Below are positions 52,245 to 61,700 of a stretch of 64,000 bases of DNA, piece after piece (position 1 is the first letter of the stretch; each line of letters starts with the position of its first letter). Under the pieces are notes generated by a model, which was not told the origin of the DNA, searched no databases, and saw nothing but the letters and a program-made list of their open reading frames with translations. The position numbers were made by a program, and so were the translations under genes. The stretch spans positions 62,001 through 126,000 of the forward strand of contig WRCY01000001.1 of assembly GCA_009783695.1 (NCBI GenBank). Reading direction: 5' to 3'. Source of the DNA: Oscillospiraceae bacterium. Its GTDB lineage: Bacteria; Bacillota; Clostridia; Oscillospirales; Ruminococcaceae.

Positions 52245-53474
52245 TTATACTTTTTTAAAACATATTGATACGTTGTGCCCGCCGAAGCCGAGCGAGTTCG
52301 ATACTGCCGCATTTATCTGCATTTCCCTGCATTTTTCGGTAACATAATCAAGGTCACATTCCGGGTCGGGGATTTTATATCCCGCCGTCTTGTGCACAAA
52401 ACCGTCTCTCATTTGCAACACTATAGCTATTGCCTCAACGCCGCCCGCCGCGCCGAGCAGGTGCCCCGTCAGCGATTTAGTCGAATTCACCGCAAGCTTA
52501 TATGCGTGTTCTCCGAAAACGCTCTTTATCGCTGTGGTTTCAATACGGTCGTTCGGGGGTGTGGACGTGCCGTGTGCGTTGATGTAACTGACGTCCTCGG
52601 GCTTTATGCCCGACTCGCTCACCGCAAGCTCCATCGCCTTCGCGCCGCCGCTGCCGTCGGGACTGGGGCTGGTTTCGTGAAAGGCGTCGCAGGTCGAGCC
52701 GTAGCCGGAAAGCTCCGCATAAATCTTCGCTCCGCGCGCCTTTGCATGCTCGTATTCCTCTAAAATCAACATTCCCGCGCCCTCGCCCATCACAAATCCG
52801 CTGCGCTCCTTATCAAAAGGAATCGAGGCGCGGTCTGTGTCCTTGGACGTGGTCACCGCCGTCATATTGTTGAACGCCGCATAAGCGAAGCCGATTGAGC
52901 AAGCCTCCGCGCCGCCCGCAACCGCCATGTCGAGATACCCGTGCTTAATCGAGCGGAACGCCTCGCCGAGCGCATGATTCGCGCTTGCGCACGCCGAAAC
53001 CGGGCAGAAATTCGAGCCCTTGAAACCTGTCTTTATCGCGGCAATCCCCGCCGCCATGTTCCCAATCATCATGGGAATCGTGAACACGTTGACACGCTTG
53101 TATCCCTTGTTGTGATACACCTGCATCTGCTCGTCGGTGGTTTCAATCCCGCCAATGCCCGATGCAATTATAATCCCGCACCTGTACGGGTCTAAATTCT
53201 TGAAGTCCGTCCCGCAGTCTTCGAGCGCCTTTTTAGCCGCATAAACCGCGTACTGAGTAAGCTTATCGGTGCGGCGAAGCTCTTTCTTTTCAAAGTATTC
53301 ATCGGGTGTAAAATCTTTAACCCTCGCCGAAACCCATCTCTCGTCCGTCTGCCCGGGAAACCACTCCTCAAGCGTGAAGCCGTGACTGCCTGCCTTGAGA
53401 TTTCCGAGAAAAGTTTCAATATCGTTTCCAATCGGACTCAAAACACCAAGTCCCGTAATTACCACACGTTTCAA
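52245..53474 (-). CDS. fabF: 3-oxoacyl-ACP synthase II
   Basis: Elongating ketosynthase, 409 residues. KRVVITGLGVLSPIGND; active cysteine in VSACASANHALG (family: ACAT/ACASG type), histidines in NAHGTSTPPND and KSLTGHLLGAAGG. The start is a TTG at 53474 (AGAGGTG before it). Confidence 0.95.
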   Translation of the reverse strand: MKRVVITGLGVLSPIGNDIETFLGNLKAGSHGFTLEEWFPGQTDERWVSARVKDFTPDEYFEKKELRRTDKLTQYAVYAAKKALEDCGTDFKNLDPYRCGIIIASGIGGIETTDEQMQVYHNKGYKRVNVFTIPMMIGNMAAGIAAIKTGFKGSNFCPVSACASANHALGEAFRSIKHGYLDMAVAGGAEACSIGFAYAAFNNMTAVTTSKDTDRASIPFDKERSGFVMGEGAGMLILEEYEHAKARGAKIYAELSGYGSTCDAFHETSPSPDGSGGAKAMELAVSESGIKPEDVSYINAHGTSTPPNDRIETTAIKSVFGEHAYKLAVNSTKSLTGHLLGAAGGVEAIAIVLQMRDGFVHKTAGYKIPDPECDLDYVTEKCREMQINAAVSNSLGFGGHNVSICFKKV

Positions 53475-53502
53475 TATTTTCACCTCTTTATTAATTAAAT
53501 AA

Positions 53503-53534
53503 ATTGTCAATTGTCAATTGTACATTGTTAATTA
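53503..53534. repeat. CAATTGA heptamer repeat upstream of fabF
   Basis: AATTGTC-type array between fabG and fabF, running into the last codons of fabG. Confidence 0.75.
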
Positions 53535-54263
53535 TATCGTCAGTCCTCCGCTTATTTCAATAACCTGTCCCGTAATATACGCACTGTCTTTTCCCGCCAG
53601 AAACGACACCAGTCCCGCGATTTCATCGACTGTGCCGTATCGCTTCATGGCGATTAAGTTCAGAATCGCCGCTTTCTGCTCATCGGTGAGCGCGTCGGTC
53701 ATCGGCGTTTGAATAAAGCCCGGGGCAATCGCGTTTACCGCGATTCCGCGCGCGCCCAGCTCTTTCGCCGCGCTCTTGGTCATGCCGATTACCGCGGCTT
53801 TGGACGCGCTGTAATTAAACTGCCCTGCATTGCCGTGCAGCCCCGCAACAGATGACACGTTGATAATTCGCCCGCTTCTCTGCTTCATCATCACCGCCGA
53901 CACGTGCTTCATCATATTGAAGACGCTTTTCTGGTTCACAGCCACGACAAGGTCGTAATTCTCCTCGCTCATCCGCGCAAGCAGCCCGTCGCGGGTGATT
54001 CCCGCGTTGTTGACCAGCACGTCTATAGTCCCGAAGTTTTCTTTTATGCTTTTTACCATTTTTTCGCATGCGTCATGACTCGAAACGTCGGCAGGAAAAC
54101 ACGCTGCTGTTATTCCAAAATCTTTGCACTTCATTGCGGTTTCCGCGAGTGCCTCCGCGTTCAAATCGTTCAGCGCGACATTGAAGCCGTCCGCGCTGAG
54201 CCGGTACGCAATCTCCGCGCCTATTCCTCTACCCGCGCCTGTTATAATCGCTGTCTTTCTCAT
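53532..54263 (-). CDS. fabG: 3-oxoacyl-ACP reductase
   Basis: 243-residue short-chain dehydrogenase. NADPH site ITGAGRGIGAEIAYRL, NNAG, catalytic NVSSV..YSASKAAVIGMTKSAAKEL. Standard length. Its start overlaps the end of the upstream membrane protein gene by 35 bases. Confidence 0.95.
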   Translation of the reverse strand: MRKTAIITGAGRGIGAEIAYRLSADGFNVALNDLNAEALAETAMKCKDFGITAACFPADVSSHDACEKMVKSIKENFGTIDVLVNNAGITRDGLLARMSEENYDLVVAVNQKSVFNMMKHVSAVMMKQRSGRIINVSSVAGLHGNAGQFNYSASKAAVIGMTKSAAKELGARGIAVNAIAPGFIQTPMTDALTDEQKAAILNLIAMKRYGTVDEIAGLVSFLAGKDSAYITGQVIEISGGLTI

Positions 54264-54633
54264 TTAATGTCCCCTTATAAATATAAAATGCAATCGCGTT
54301 AATCGCTGTCATCAGTGCTCCGAACGCGATGAAATAATACGTTTCGTTATTAAGAGCGACCCAGCGTTCAAGCCTGAACCCAAACAAAGCCATCGTCAAA
54401 ATAAGCTGTATATATGCTCCGACAAGCAGAAAACGCGCCGCGTAAAACCGCTTGAATGAAGTAAGCGCCGCAAAGATTACGATTTCCGCAAAGACCAGCA
54501 AAAACGCTGTTTGCAGCGCGCCGTTCGTGAGCACATAGCTGTTCGCCGCGAGCCTGCGATGCAGCGCGACCGCCCAAATAACCTGCGGCAGGAACGAAAA
54601 CTGCACTATCAGCGAGCAGATGTTTTTCTTCAT
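54229..54633 (-). CDS. four-helix membrane protein in the fab operon
   Basis: 134 residues with four hydrophobic segments (LIVQFSFLPQVIWAVAL, AFLLVFAEIVIFAALTSF, FLLVGAYIQLILTMALFGF, FIAFGALMTAINAIAFYIY). It starts on the ATGA overlap with the fabK stop and ends 35 bases inside fabG, so it is translated as part of the operon. No family recognised. Confidence 0.7.
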   Translation of the reverse strand: MKKNICSLIVQFSFLPQVIWAVALHRRLAANSYVLTNGALQTAFLLVFAEIVIFAALTSFKRFYAARFLLVGAYIQLILTMALFGFRLERWVALNNETYYFIAFGALMTAINAIAFYIYKGTLNEKDSDYNRRG

Positions 54634-55553
54634 ATTTTTAATAATTCGCGTGCTCTCTTAAACATTTCATCAATTATTTCCGCAGCCGGCTGCACTTTTT
54701 CAATCATTCCCGCAATAGAGCCGCAAAGGAAGCTGCCCTCCTCAATATTGCCGTCCACCGCGGCTTTTTTAAGCGCGCCTACCGTCATGTTCTCGAACTC
54801 CTCGGGCGTAATCCCGTCTTTCTCACGCTGAACCAGTGCTCGTGAAAACTTAGTTTTAATGCAGCGGCAGGGGTGTCCCGTAAACTTGCCCGTTACAATT
54901 GTGTCCGTATCCTTAGCCTTTACTACCAGCTCCTTGAAATTTGCGGGAATCCGGCACTCCTCAGCGGCAAGAAACCGCGTCCCGACCTGAACGCCCTCCG
55001 CACCGAGCATAAAGCTTGCGGCTACTCCGCGCCCGTCGGCGATTCCGCCCGCCGCGATAACAGGAATCGAAACGGCGTCCGCGACCTGCGGCACAAGGCA
55101 CATCGTCGTATTCTCGCCGATATGTCCGCCGCTTTCGGTACCCTCAGCAATGACCGCGTCCGCGCCGCTGCGCTCCATGCGTCTGGCGAGCGCGACGCCC
55201 GGAATCACGGGAATAACTTTAATTCCCGCCGCTTTCCACCCGTCCATAAACTTGCCCGGATTCCCCGCGCCTGTAGTCACAAAAGCAACGCGCTCCTCAA
55301 TTACCACCCTCGCGAGTTCCTCAGCATTCGGCGACATGAGCATGATGTTCACGCCGAACGGCTTGTCCGTCAAGGCACGTGCTTTTTTTATTTCCTCGCG
55401 TATAATTTCTGCGGGCGCGTTTCCGCCGGCGATAATACCTGCGCCGCCCGCCTCGGAAACTGCGGCAGCAAGCCCATGCTCGGAAATCCATGCCATCCCG
55501 CCCTGCAGTATCGGGTATTCGATATTTAAAAGCTCAGTTATTTTTGTCTTCAT
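54630..55553 (-). CDS. fabK: enoyl-ACP reductase II (FMN)
   Basis: 307-residue TIM-barrel flavoprotein. LNIEYPILQGGMAWISEHGLAAAVSEAGG, PFGVNIML, GTESGGHIGENTT and AAGGIADGRGVAASFMLGAEGVQVGTRF are family motifs. It replaces FabI here. Start ATG 55553; VKKGLNEN upstream is leader repeat read in frame. Confidence 0.94.
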   Translation of the reverse strand: MKTKITELLNIEYPILQGGMAWISEHGLAAAVSEAGGAGIIAGGNAPAEIIREEIKKARALTDKPFGVNIMLMSPNAEELARVVIEERVAFVTTGAGNPGKFMDGWKAAGIKVIPVIPGVALARRMERSGADAVIAEGTESGGHIGENTTMCLVPQVADAVSIPVIAAGGIADGRGVAASFMLGAEGVQVGTRFLAAEECRIPANFKELVVKAKDTDTIVTGKFTGHPCRCIKTKFSRALVQREKDGITPEEFENMTVGALKKAAVDGNIEEGSFLCGSIAGMIEKVQPAAEIIDEMFKRARELLKI

Positions 55554-55795
55554 GTTTTCATTAAGTCCTTTCTTCACCAACGGAAAATGAAATACTTCGT
55601 TTTCCCCGATAATGTATATTTTATTTCAAACTTATTTTTATTAAGTCCCTTCTTCACCAACGGAAAATGAAATACTTCGTTTTCCCCGATAATGTATATT
55701 TTATTTCAAACATATTTTTATTAAGTCCCTTCTTCACCAACGTAAAATAAAATACTTTATTTTCCCGGTTTTATATCAGCTATTTTCAACCTTAT
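55554..55795 (-). repeat. three tandem 80-bp leader copies before fabK
   Basis: TTAAGTCC (plus strand) at 55561, 55641 and 55721, exact period 80. Copies 1 and 2 are nearly identical; copy 3 is diverged. Confidence 0.92.
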
Positions 55796-55801
55796 TATCT
55801 C

Positions 55802-56788
55802 CTAAATCTCTATTATCACAGCGCCGTATGTAAGCCCGGCGCCGAAGCCCACGAAACAGAGCTTCATGCCCTCTTTAAGCCGCCCTGCCTTATTGAGTTC
55901 GTCAAGACATACCGGCATGCACGCGCTTGAAGTGTTTCCGTATTTTTCTATGTTTGTGTAAACCTTATCCATACCGATACCGAGCGATTTTGCGGCGGTT
56001 TGCACTATTCTGATGTTGGCCTGGTGAGGAATGAACAGGTCAATTTCGTCTAAGCCGAGTCCCGCTTTCTCACATGCAGCTTTCGCCGCTTCCGGCATTG
56101 CGTCAACCGCAAATTTATAAACTTCCTTACCGTCCATTTGCAATCTTGGAAGTATAGAATCAGAATTGTTCTCACAAAAAGGTGCGTTTATCATATTGTT
56201 CATCTTATAATAGAGCACGGGGGCTTCAGGGCTTACGCCCTTTGCTTTCATGCAGGAGGCGAAAAGCTTGCCCGCGCGTTCAAGCACCACCGCGCCCGCG
56301 CTGTCCCCGAAAAGCACGCAGGTCGCCCTGTCTTTGAAATCGGCGTGCAGGGTCAGACATTCGCTCGCTACGAACAAAATCTTGTTATAGCCGCTGTACA
56401 GCAGCCCGCGGGCTACGTCAAGCCCGCCGACAAAACCCGTGCAGGCCATGCTTATATCGAGGCAGGCGGCGTTTACGGCACCCACAGCATTTTGCACAAG
56501 ACAAGCTGTAATGGGATATAAAAAATCCGGCGTGCTGGTGGTGACTATTACGTAATCTATTTCGGCGGCGGAAATATTGGCATTTTCAAGTGCGCCGCGC
56601 GCCGCCTCGACCGCCATGGTATAATTCGGTTTTCCCCCGTTATAATGCCGCGTTTTAATCCCTGTGCGCGAATATATCCACTCATCGCTGGTATCGAGTG
56701 TTCCCGCCAAATCTTCGTTAGTAACAGTAAGCGGCGGCACAAAGCTCCCTATGCCGGCAATTTTGATTCCGCGGTTATTATCGTTCAT
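55802..56788 (-). CDS. fabH: 3-oxoacyl-ACP synthase III
   Basis: Initiating ketosynthase, 328 residues. IAGIGSFVPPLTVTNEDL; Cys in MACTGFVGGL, His in IPHQANIRI, Asn in NIEKYGNTS; DTSDEWIYSRTGIK is the N-terminal signature. ATG 56788; the ATG at 56800 (MKIV) is in frame. Confidence 0.96.
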   Translation of the reverse strand: MNDNNRGIKIAGIGSFVPPLTVTNEDLAGTLDTSDEWIYSRTGIKTRHYNGGKPNYTMAVEAARGALENANISAAEIDYVIVTTSTPDFLYPITACLVQNAVGAVNAACLDISMACTGFVGGLDVARGLLYSGYNKILFVASECLTLHADFKDRATCVLFGDSAGAVVLERAGKLFASCMKAKGVSPEAPVLYYKMNNMINAPFCENNSDSILPRLQMDGKEVYKFAVDAMPEAAKAACEKAGLGLDEIDLFIPHQANIRIVQTAAKSLGIGMDKVYTNIEKYGNTSSACMPVCLDELNKAGRLKEGMKLCFVGFGAGLTYGAVIIEI

Positions 56789-56945
56789 TACTATTTTCAT
56801 TAAGTCCTTTCTTCACAAACGAAAAATGAAAACAACGTTTTCCTCGATTCAATTGTGTTTATTTTCAAACTTTCGCCATATCCTTTATGCACTAACCAAG
56901 AGCAAAAAGCTTCAGTTTCCACGATTATATACCTTTTGTTTTCAA
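56789..56945 (-). repeat. two leader copies before fabH, period 76 bp
   Basis: The proximal copy matches fabZ; the distal copy (56878 onward) is of a different subtype with core AATCGTGGAAAC. Confidence 0.8.
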
Positions 56946-56961
56946 ATTTTTGCATTTCTCC

Positions 56962-56990
56962 TTGATTTTAATTGCGAAATCGTTTATAAT
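56962..56990 (+). promoter_or_regulatory. fabD promoter with palindrome at the start site
   Basis: TTGATT (56962-56967), 17-base spacer, TATAAT (56985-56990) on the plus strand. A perfect inverted repeat AATGTCT-TT-AGACATT (56988-57003) overlaps the -10 and start, as an operator would. Confidence 0.82.
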
Positions 56991-57148
56991 GTCTTTAGAC
57001 ATTTCAAGGCTTGCTCTGCCGTCGGCAGCTTGCTGCCTATTACGGCGTGTGTTTCTTACACTGATATAAATGCCGCTCTTTACCATTTTAACTGTATTTC
57101 TGTTATTTGTCAATAGAAAATATTCTTAAAGGAGTTAAAACGCTGATT

Positions 57149-58033
57149 ATGACTAAAACCGCACTTCTTTTTTCGGGACAAGGCTCGCAATATGCCGGAA
57201 TGGGCGCAGAGCTTGTCGAATATTTACCCGAAGCTGCCGATTTTCTCAAAAGGTTTAACAGCGAGCCGGACAGCACGCTGACTGTTCAGCCTGCTGTCTT
57301 TTCTGTATCAATGGCGGCTTTTAATGCCGCAAGAACGGCAGGGATTAAATTTCAAGCAGTCGCAGGGCACTCATTAGGCGAATATGCCGCTTTGGCGGCT
57401 TGCGGAGCAAGTACGCCCGAAGACGGCTTCGGGCTGCTTGAAATAAGAGGCAGGGTTATGCAAAAAGCCGCCGAAAATTCCAATGGCGGCATGGCGGCGG
57501 TGCTCGGCTTGGAAAACGCAGTCGTTGAGGCAGTCTGCAACGAAATATCAAGCAGCGATTATGTTTCGGCTGTAAATTATAACTCGCCCGGTCAAATCGT
57601 AATCGCCGGAACAGAAGCAGGGCTCGCAAAAGCCGGTGAGCTTCTCAAAAGCAAAGGCGCCAAGCGCGTTCTGCGCCTTAACGTTGCGGCGGCGTTCCAC
57701 TCGGAGCTAATGAGAGAAGCGGCAGAAGAGTTCAAAGAATTAATCGGCGATTTTAAATTTAAAACGCCCGAAATCCCGTTCTGCTCAAACGTAACCGGTG
57801 CCGTTCTCGACGATTTTTCCGATATGCCGGGATACTTGGCACGGCACATCTGCTCGCCCGTGAGGTTTTCAGACCAGCTTTTCGCGCTGGAAAAAGCCGG
57901 CTTCAATACCTTTTTGGAGCTGGGCCCCGGGAAAGTTTTATCGGGGCTCGTTAAGAAAACGCTTCCGTCTGCAACCGTCTGCAACATAGAAGACTTAAAA
58001 TCGCTCGAAGCCGCAAAGGACATTCTTTTATGA
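57149..58033 (+). CDS. fabD: malonyl-CoA:ACP transacylase
   Basis: 294 residues. TALLFSGQGSQYAGMGAEL, the active serine in AGHSLGEYAAL, the second arginine/histidine region LNVAAAFHSELM, and PVRFSDQL. Start at ATG 57149; upstream in-frame codons do not fit the family. Divergent from the rest of the fab genes, followed by aroE with a four-base overlap. Confidence 0.94.
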   Translation: MTKTALLFSGQGSQYAGMGAELVEYLPEAADFLKRFNSEPDSTLTVQPAVFSVSMAAFNAARTAGIKFQAVAGHSLGEYAALAACGASTPEDGFGLLEIRGRVMQKAAENSNGGMAAVLGLENAVVEAVCNEISSSDYVSAVNYNSPGQIVIAGTEAGLAKAGELLKSKGAKRVLRLNVAAAFHSELMREAAEEFKELIGDFKFKTPEIPFCSNVTGAVLDDFSDMPGYLARHICSPVRFSDQLFALEKAGFNTFLELGPGKVLSGLVKKTLPSATVCNIEDLKSLEAAKDILL

Positions 58034-58752
58034 AGAAATTCGGACTTATGGGTTATCCGCTCGGGCATTCGCTTTCGCCGCTGATTCACAGCGAAATTTT
58101 TAAGCGTACCGGGTATGACGGTGAGTATTCGCTGTATGAAACAAAACCCGAAAACTTCGATGTTCTTTCGTCTTTAACGGGATTCAACGTAACAATACCT
58201 TATAAGGAAGCGATAATTCCTTACTGTAAGCGGCTTGACGACAGCGCAAGCTGCGGCGCGGTCAACTGCGTAAGGGATAAAACCGGTTACAACACGGACG
58301 TTTACGGTTTTCATAAAGCGATTGATGCTCTCGGCGCGGACTTAAGTTCGCGGGTTTGCCTGCTCGGCTACGGAGGCTCGGGAAAGATGATTGCCGACAG
58401 AGTGCGAAAAGCAGGCGGCAAGCTCACAATCGCAACAAGGGAGAACATAAACGAGTTGAATGGTGACTTTGACCTGCTGATTAATTCAACGCCTGTAGGT
58501 ATGTATCCGAATATTGAGGATTCGCCGATTGATTTTAAGAGCATCAATGTAAAATATGTTCTGGATTTAATCTACAACCCCGCCGAAACAAAGCTGCTTT
58601 CCCTTGCAAAGCAAAAAGGCGCAAAGGTTATGAACGGTTTGATTATGCTCGTTTGGCAGGCGGTTAAATCGCATGAAATCTGGTACGGCGCAGGATTATC
58701 GGATAATGATGCCGATGAAATAATACAAAAAATTACCGCTTCACTTTCGTGA
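58030..58752 (+). CDS. aroE: shikimate dehydrogenase
   Basis: 240 residues, short for the family (about 270). FGLMGYPLGHSLSPLIHSEIF, NVTIPYKEAI with the catalytic Lys, NTDVYGF, GYGGSGKMIAD in place of the usual GAGGAARA, and NSTPVGMYP. The NADP-binding domain is compressed. ATGA overlap with fabD. Confidence 0.92.
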   Translation: MKKFGLMGYPLGHSLSPLIHSEIFKRTGYDGEYSLYETKPENFDVLSSLTGFNVTIPYKEAIIPYCKRLDDSASCGAVNCVRDKTGYNTDVYGFHKAIDALGADLSSRVCLLGYGGSGKMIADRVRKAGGKLTIATRENINELNGDFDLLINSTPVGMYPNIEDSPIDFKSINVKYVLDLIYNPAETKLLSLAKQKGAKVMNGLIMLVWQAVKSHEIWYGAGLSDNDADEIIQKITASLS

Positions 58753-58766
58753 GGTGGTAATTTTTT
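58727..58766. terminator. bidirectional terminator between aroE and the surface protein gene
   Basis: AAAAATTACC and GGTAATTTTT pair (10 bp, plus an inner stem) with T-runs on both strands. It overlaps the last codons of aroE. Confidence 0.85.
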
Positions 58767-58771
58767 AAACT

Positions 58772-61700
58772 TTAAATCCTGTTTATAACACCTGCGACTA
58801 ATCTCAGAATTTGCAATGCGTCGTTTGTGTTAACGTCGCCGGCTTTACCGTTAGCGACATAAACTTGAATTGCATCAAGCCTTGTGATACCCGCTACATG
58901 CCGCAGCAGTGCCAGTGCGTCGCCTGTTTCAACCGTTCCCGTTCCGGTAACGTCGCCTGTTCTTCGCGCTAAAACGAGGTAGTCGCCGGATGCCGGAATA
59001 TTTACCGTCACCTGCCCGTTACCGCCGATTGCCGTACCGGATACAACCTCGAGAATTCCGGTTGCGGTATTCCGCCTTACAAGAATTGCGTTCTGCCCCG
59101 CTGAGGCGGTACCGAGGTCTATGTTTTGATTGCCTGCGGCAGATGCCCTTATCCGGATAAACGGAAGATTACTTGCGGCTGAATTAACCGTTGCCGCCGG
59201 AATCGAGAAGTCTGACGGCACTGTAGTGCCCTGACCGATTACTTGAATCCCCGCTGTCGTCCACTGCGCGTAAAGCGTGGTGTTCGCTGTGAACGTATAG
59301 CTCGAGAGGGTGCGTTCCGAGCCGCCCGATGCCGCTGTAAACCAGCCGTCAAAGGTAAAGCCCGCCCTTGTAGGGTTTGTTGGTATTTGATTTGATGCTA
59401 ATCTGCCGTTATCCTGCGTTTGCCGGGTGAAATTTGACGTACTGTTGTTAAAGGTTCCCCCGTTAAGATTAAAGGTAATCGTGCGGGCTTCATTGTCGCC
59501 GGAGCTATTGTTATTGTTGTTGCCCCCGCTGGTCGTCCAGCGCGCATAATATGTTCTTTCGGTTCTCGTCCTGAAGTCAAAGTTTGAAAGCTGGGTTGAG
59601 TTTGACGCTATTTTTGTACCGCTGCTGCCTGACGCAGTTGTCCACCAGCCGTCAAATACGTTATTATTGCCTGTTCTCGTCGGGTTGGCAAGGGTTGTGG
59701 TTATTCTGCCGGTCGTTGCATTTGTTGTTCTGGTAACGCTGTTGGTGCCGCTCCAGCTGCCGTTATTGGCGCTGAAAGTTATTGTGAGCGACTGACCTGT
59801 CGCAGCGTTTACCGTTACGTTTACACTGACTGTGAGCGGTATGTTGTTTGTATTGACAACATCGCCGGGCAGCGTTACATTGCCGTTCACCACGAAAGTC
59901 TGCTGGGTTATTGTTGCAGGATTATATGCACTCGCAGGCGGGGCAGTCCATGTTACGTTTGCTGTTACGTTGCCGTCGTTTGTGCCCAGCGTAACCGTTC
60001 CGCGCTGAGCCTGCAGTTCGATTACTATGTTTGCCGCTGTTGTGCCGTTCGCGATTCCCGTGACTGCGTTAGGCGCAGTAATGCTTGTAAGTACTTTATC
60101 AGCCGTCGGCTGGAAGATTGTAACTGTCGCCGAGCCGGAAATACTTGTGTTATGCGTTGAAGTTGCTGTAACCGTAACTGAGGAGCGCGTATCGCCCGAG
60201 CCAATCGTCAGCACGCCGTCCGTACTTATTGTAGTCCCGTTCACGTTAGTGCCCGTTACTGACCAAGTTACTCCCTGCGGTGCGTTGCTGCCTGCAGCAG
60301 CCGCGCTGAACGTAAACGACCCGCCTCTGTTCAGGAGCATGGTGTTCGGTGTTACCGTCACGCTCGTTACCGTCATTGCCGGAGGTTCATCTGTTACTGT
60401 AACCATCGCTGTGCCGGATATGCTTACATCTGCGGTTGAAGTCGCCGTAACCTTAATCTTTTCCACCATTTCATCTTCATCTATAACTAACACGCCGTTT
60501 TCATCAATAGTTGTATCCGGATGCAGACTGACTACAGTTTCATCTTCATCTATAATTTCTATCCCCTCAATCAACCATGTAACGGTTTGCGCAGGATTAT
60601 TAGTTCCCTGTACCGTCACACTGAACGGGAATTCATCTCCCCCTCTTTGCACCTGTACAGTACCCGGATTAACAGTTACGCTTGTTACCGTTCCGGGAAT
60701 CGGGATATAGTTTGCCGTTACATTTACCGCTACAGCGGGATTCGGCATTACAAATGATGTGTTCATGCTTGAGGCGTTTGCGAAAACTATTATACCTTGA
60801 AGTTCCGCAGGAACTGTCCACTTGTCGAACTGCATACCATCGGGGGCTGCGTTCGCTGATATGTTTACGGTCACGCCTGCCGCAAAGTTGCCGCCGCCTG
60901 TACCGTTATTAACGCGTACCGGCTGCCTTAAAGCCGCAACGAACCTTGCCTGTAACGTCCTGTTCTGCGTCACCTGTGTAATGGTAAAGGAGTACTCAGC
61001 ATTCGTGCTTACTCTTGAGCCGCCTTCATACCAGCCGTCAAAGGAAAATCCGGGGTTTGCGGATGCTGTCAGTGTAACATTTTCGCCGATTTCAAAGCTT
61101 CCGCCGCCTATAACCGAGCCGCCCGTTCCGGCTACCGCGGTGATATTACGCAGTCCGGGCGCATGACGGAATCTCGCTTCCAATGTACGGCTTGCCGTCA
61201 CGGGGAAAGTATATGAAGCGTCAGCGTCTGCTATTTTAACTCCGCCCTCAAACCAGCCGTCAAAAGCATAATCCTGGTTCGGGATTGCCGTCACAGTAAC
61301 ATTACAGTCAATCGCGTGCCAGCCGCCGCCCGTAACTCTGCCGTTGGCACCAACATTGAGTGCGATTAAATGGCTCGGCACTGAAGCAATGTTAACAGTA
61401 AACGGTTCTGACTGCACGTTATTATTAAAAGCGGATGTTGCCCTAATTGTCAGTGTTGTGCGGGTTTCCAGTTCATGTACTGTTAATAAGCCGCTCGGAT
61501 TTATGCTCGTAAGAGGATGCCTGTCTGTTTCAATAATTCTCCAGTTTACATTTTGCGAGGGATTATTTGTTCCCGCTACTTCCGCCAGGAACTGCATATT
61601 ATGACCCTTTTGAAGCGGGCAGCAGGTGATTCCCGGGAATATTGTTACGTTTGACACGGTAGGCGGAGTTGCATTGCTGTCAGAAACTCTTATATTATAT

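Noticed and set aside
56925..57113. 62-codon minus-strand ORF before fabH
   Set aside because: It overlaps the fabD promoter and palindrome, begins upstream of that promoter on the other strand and ends in the distal leader repeat; no ribosome binding site or family.
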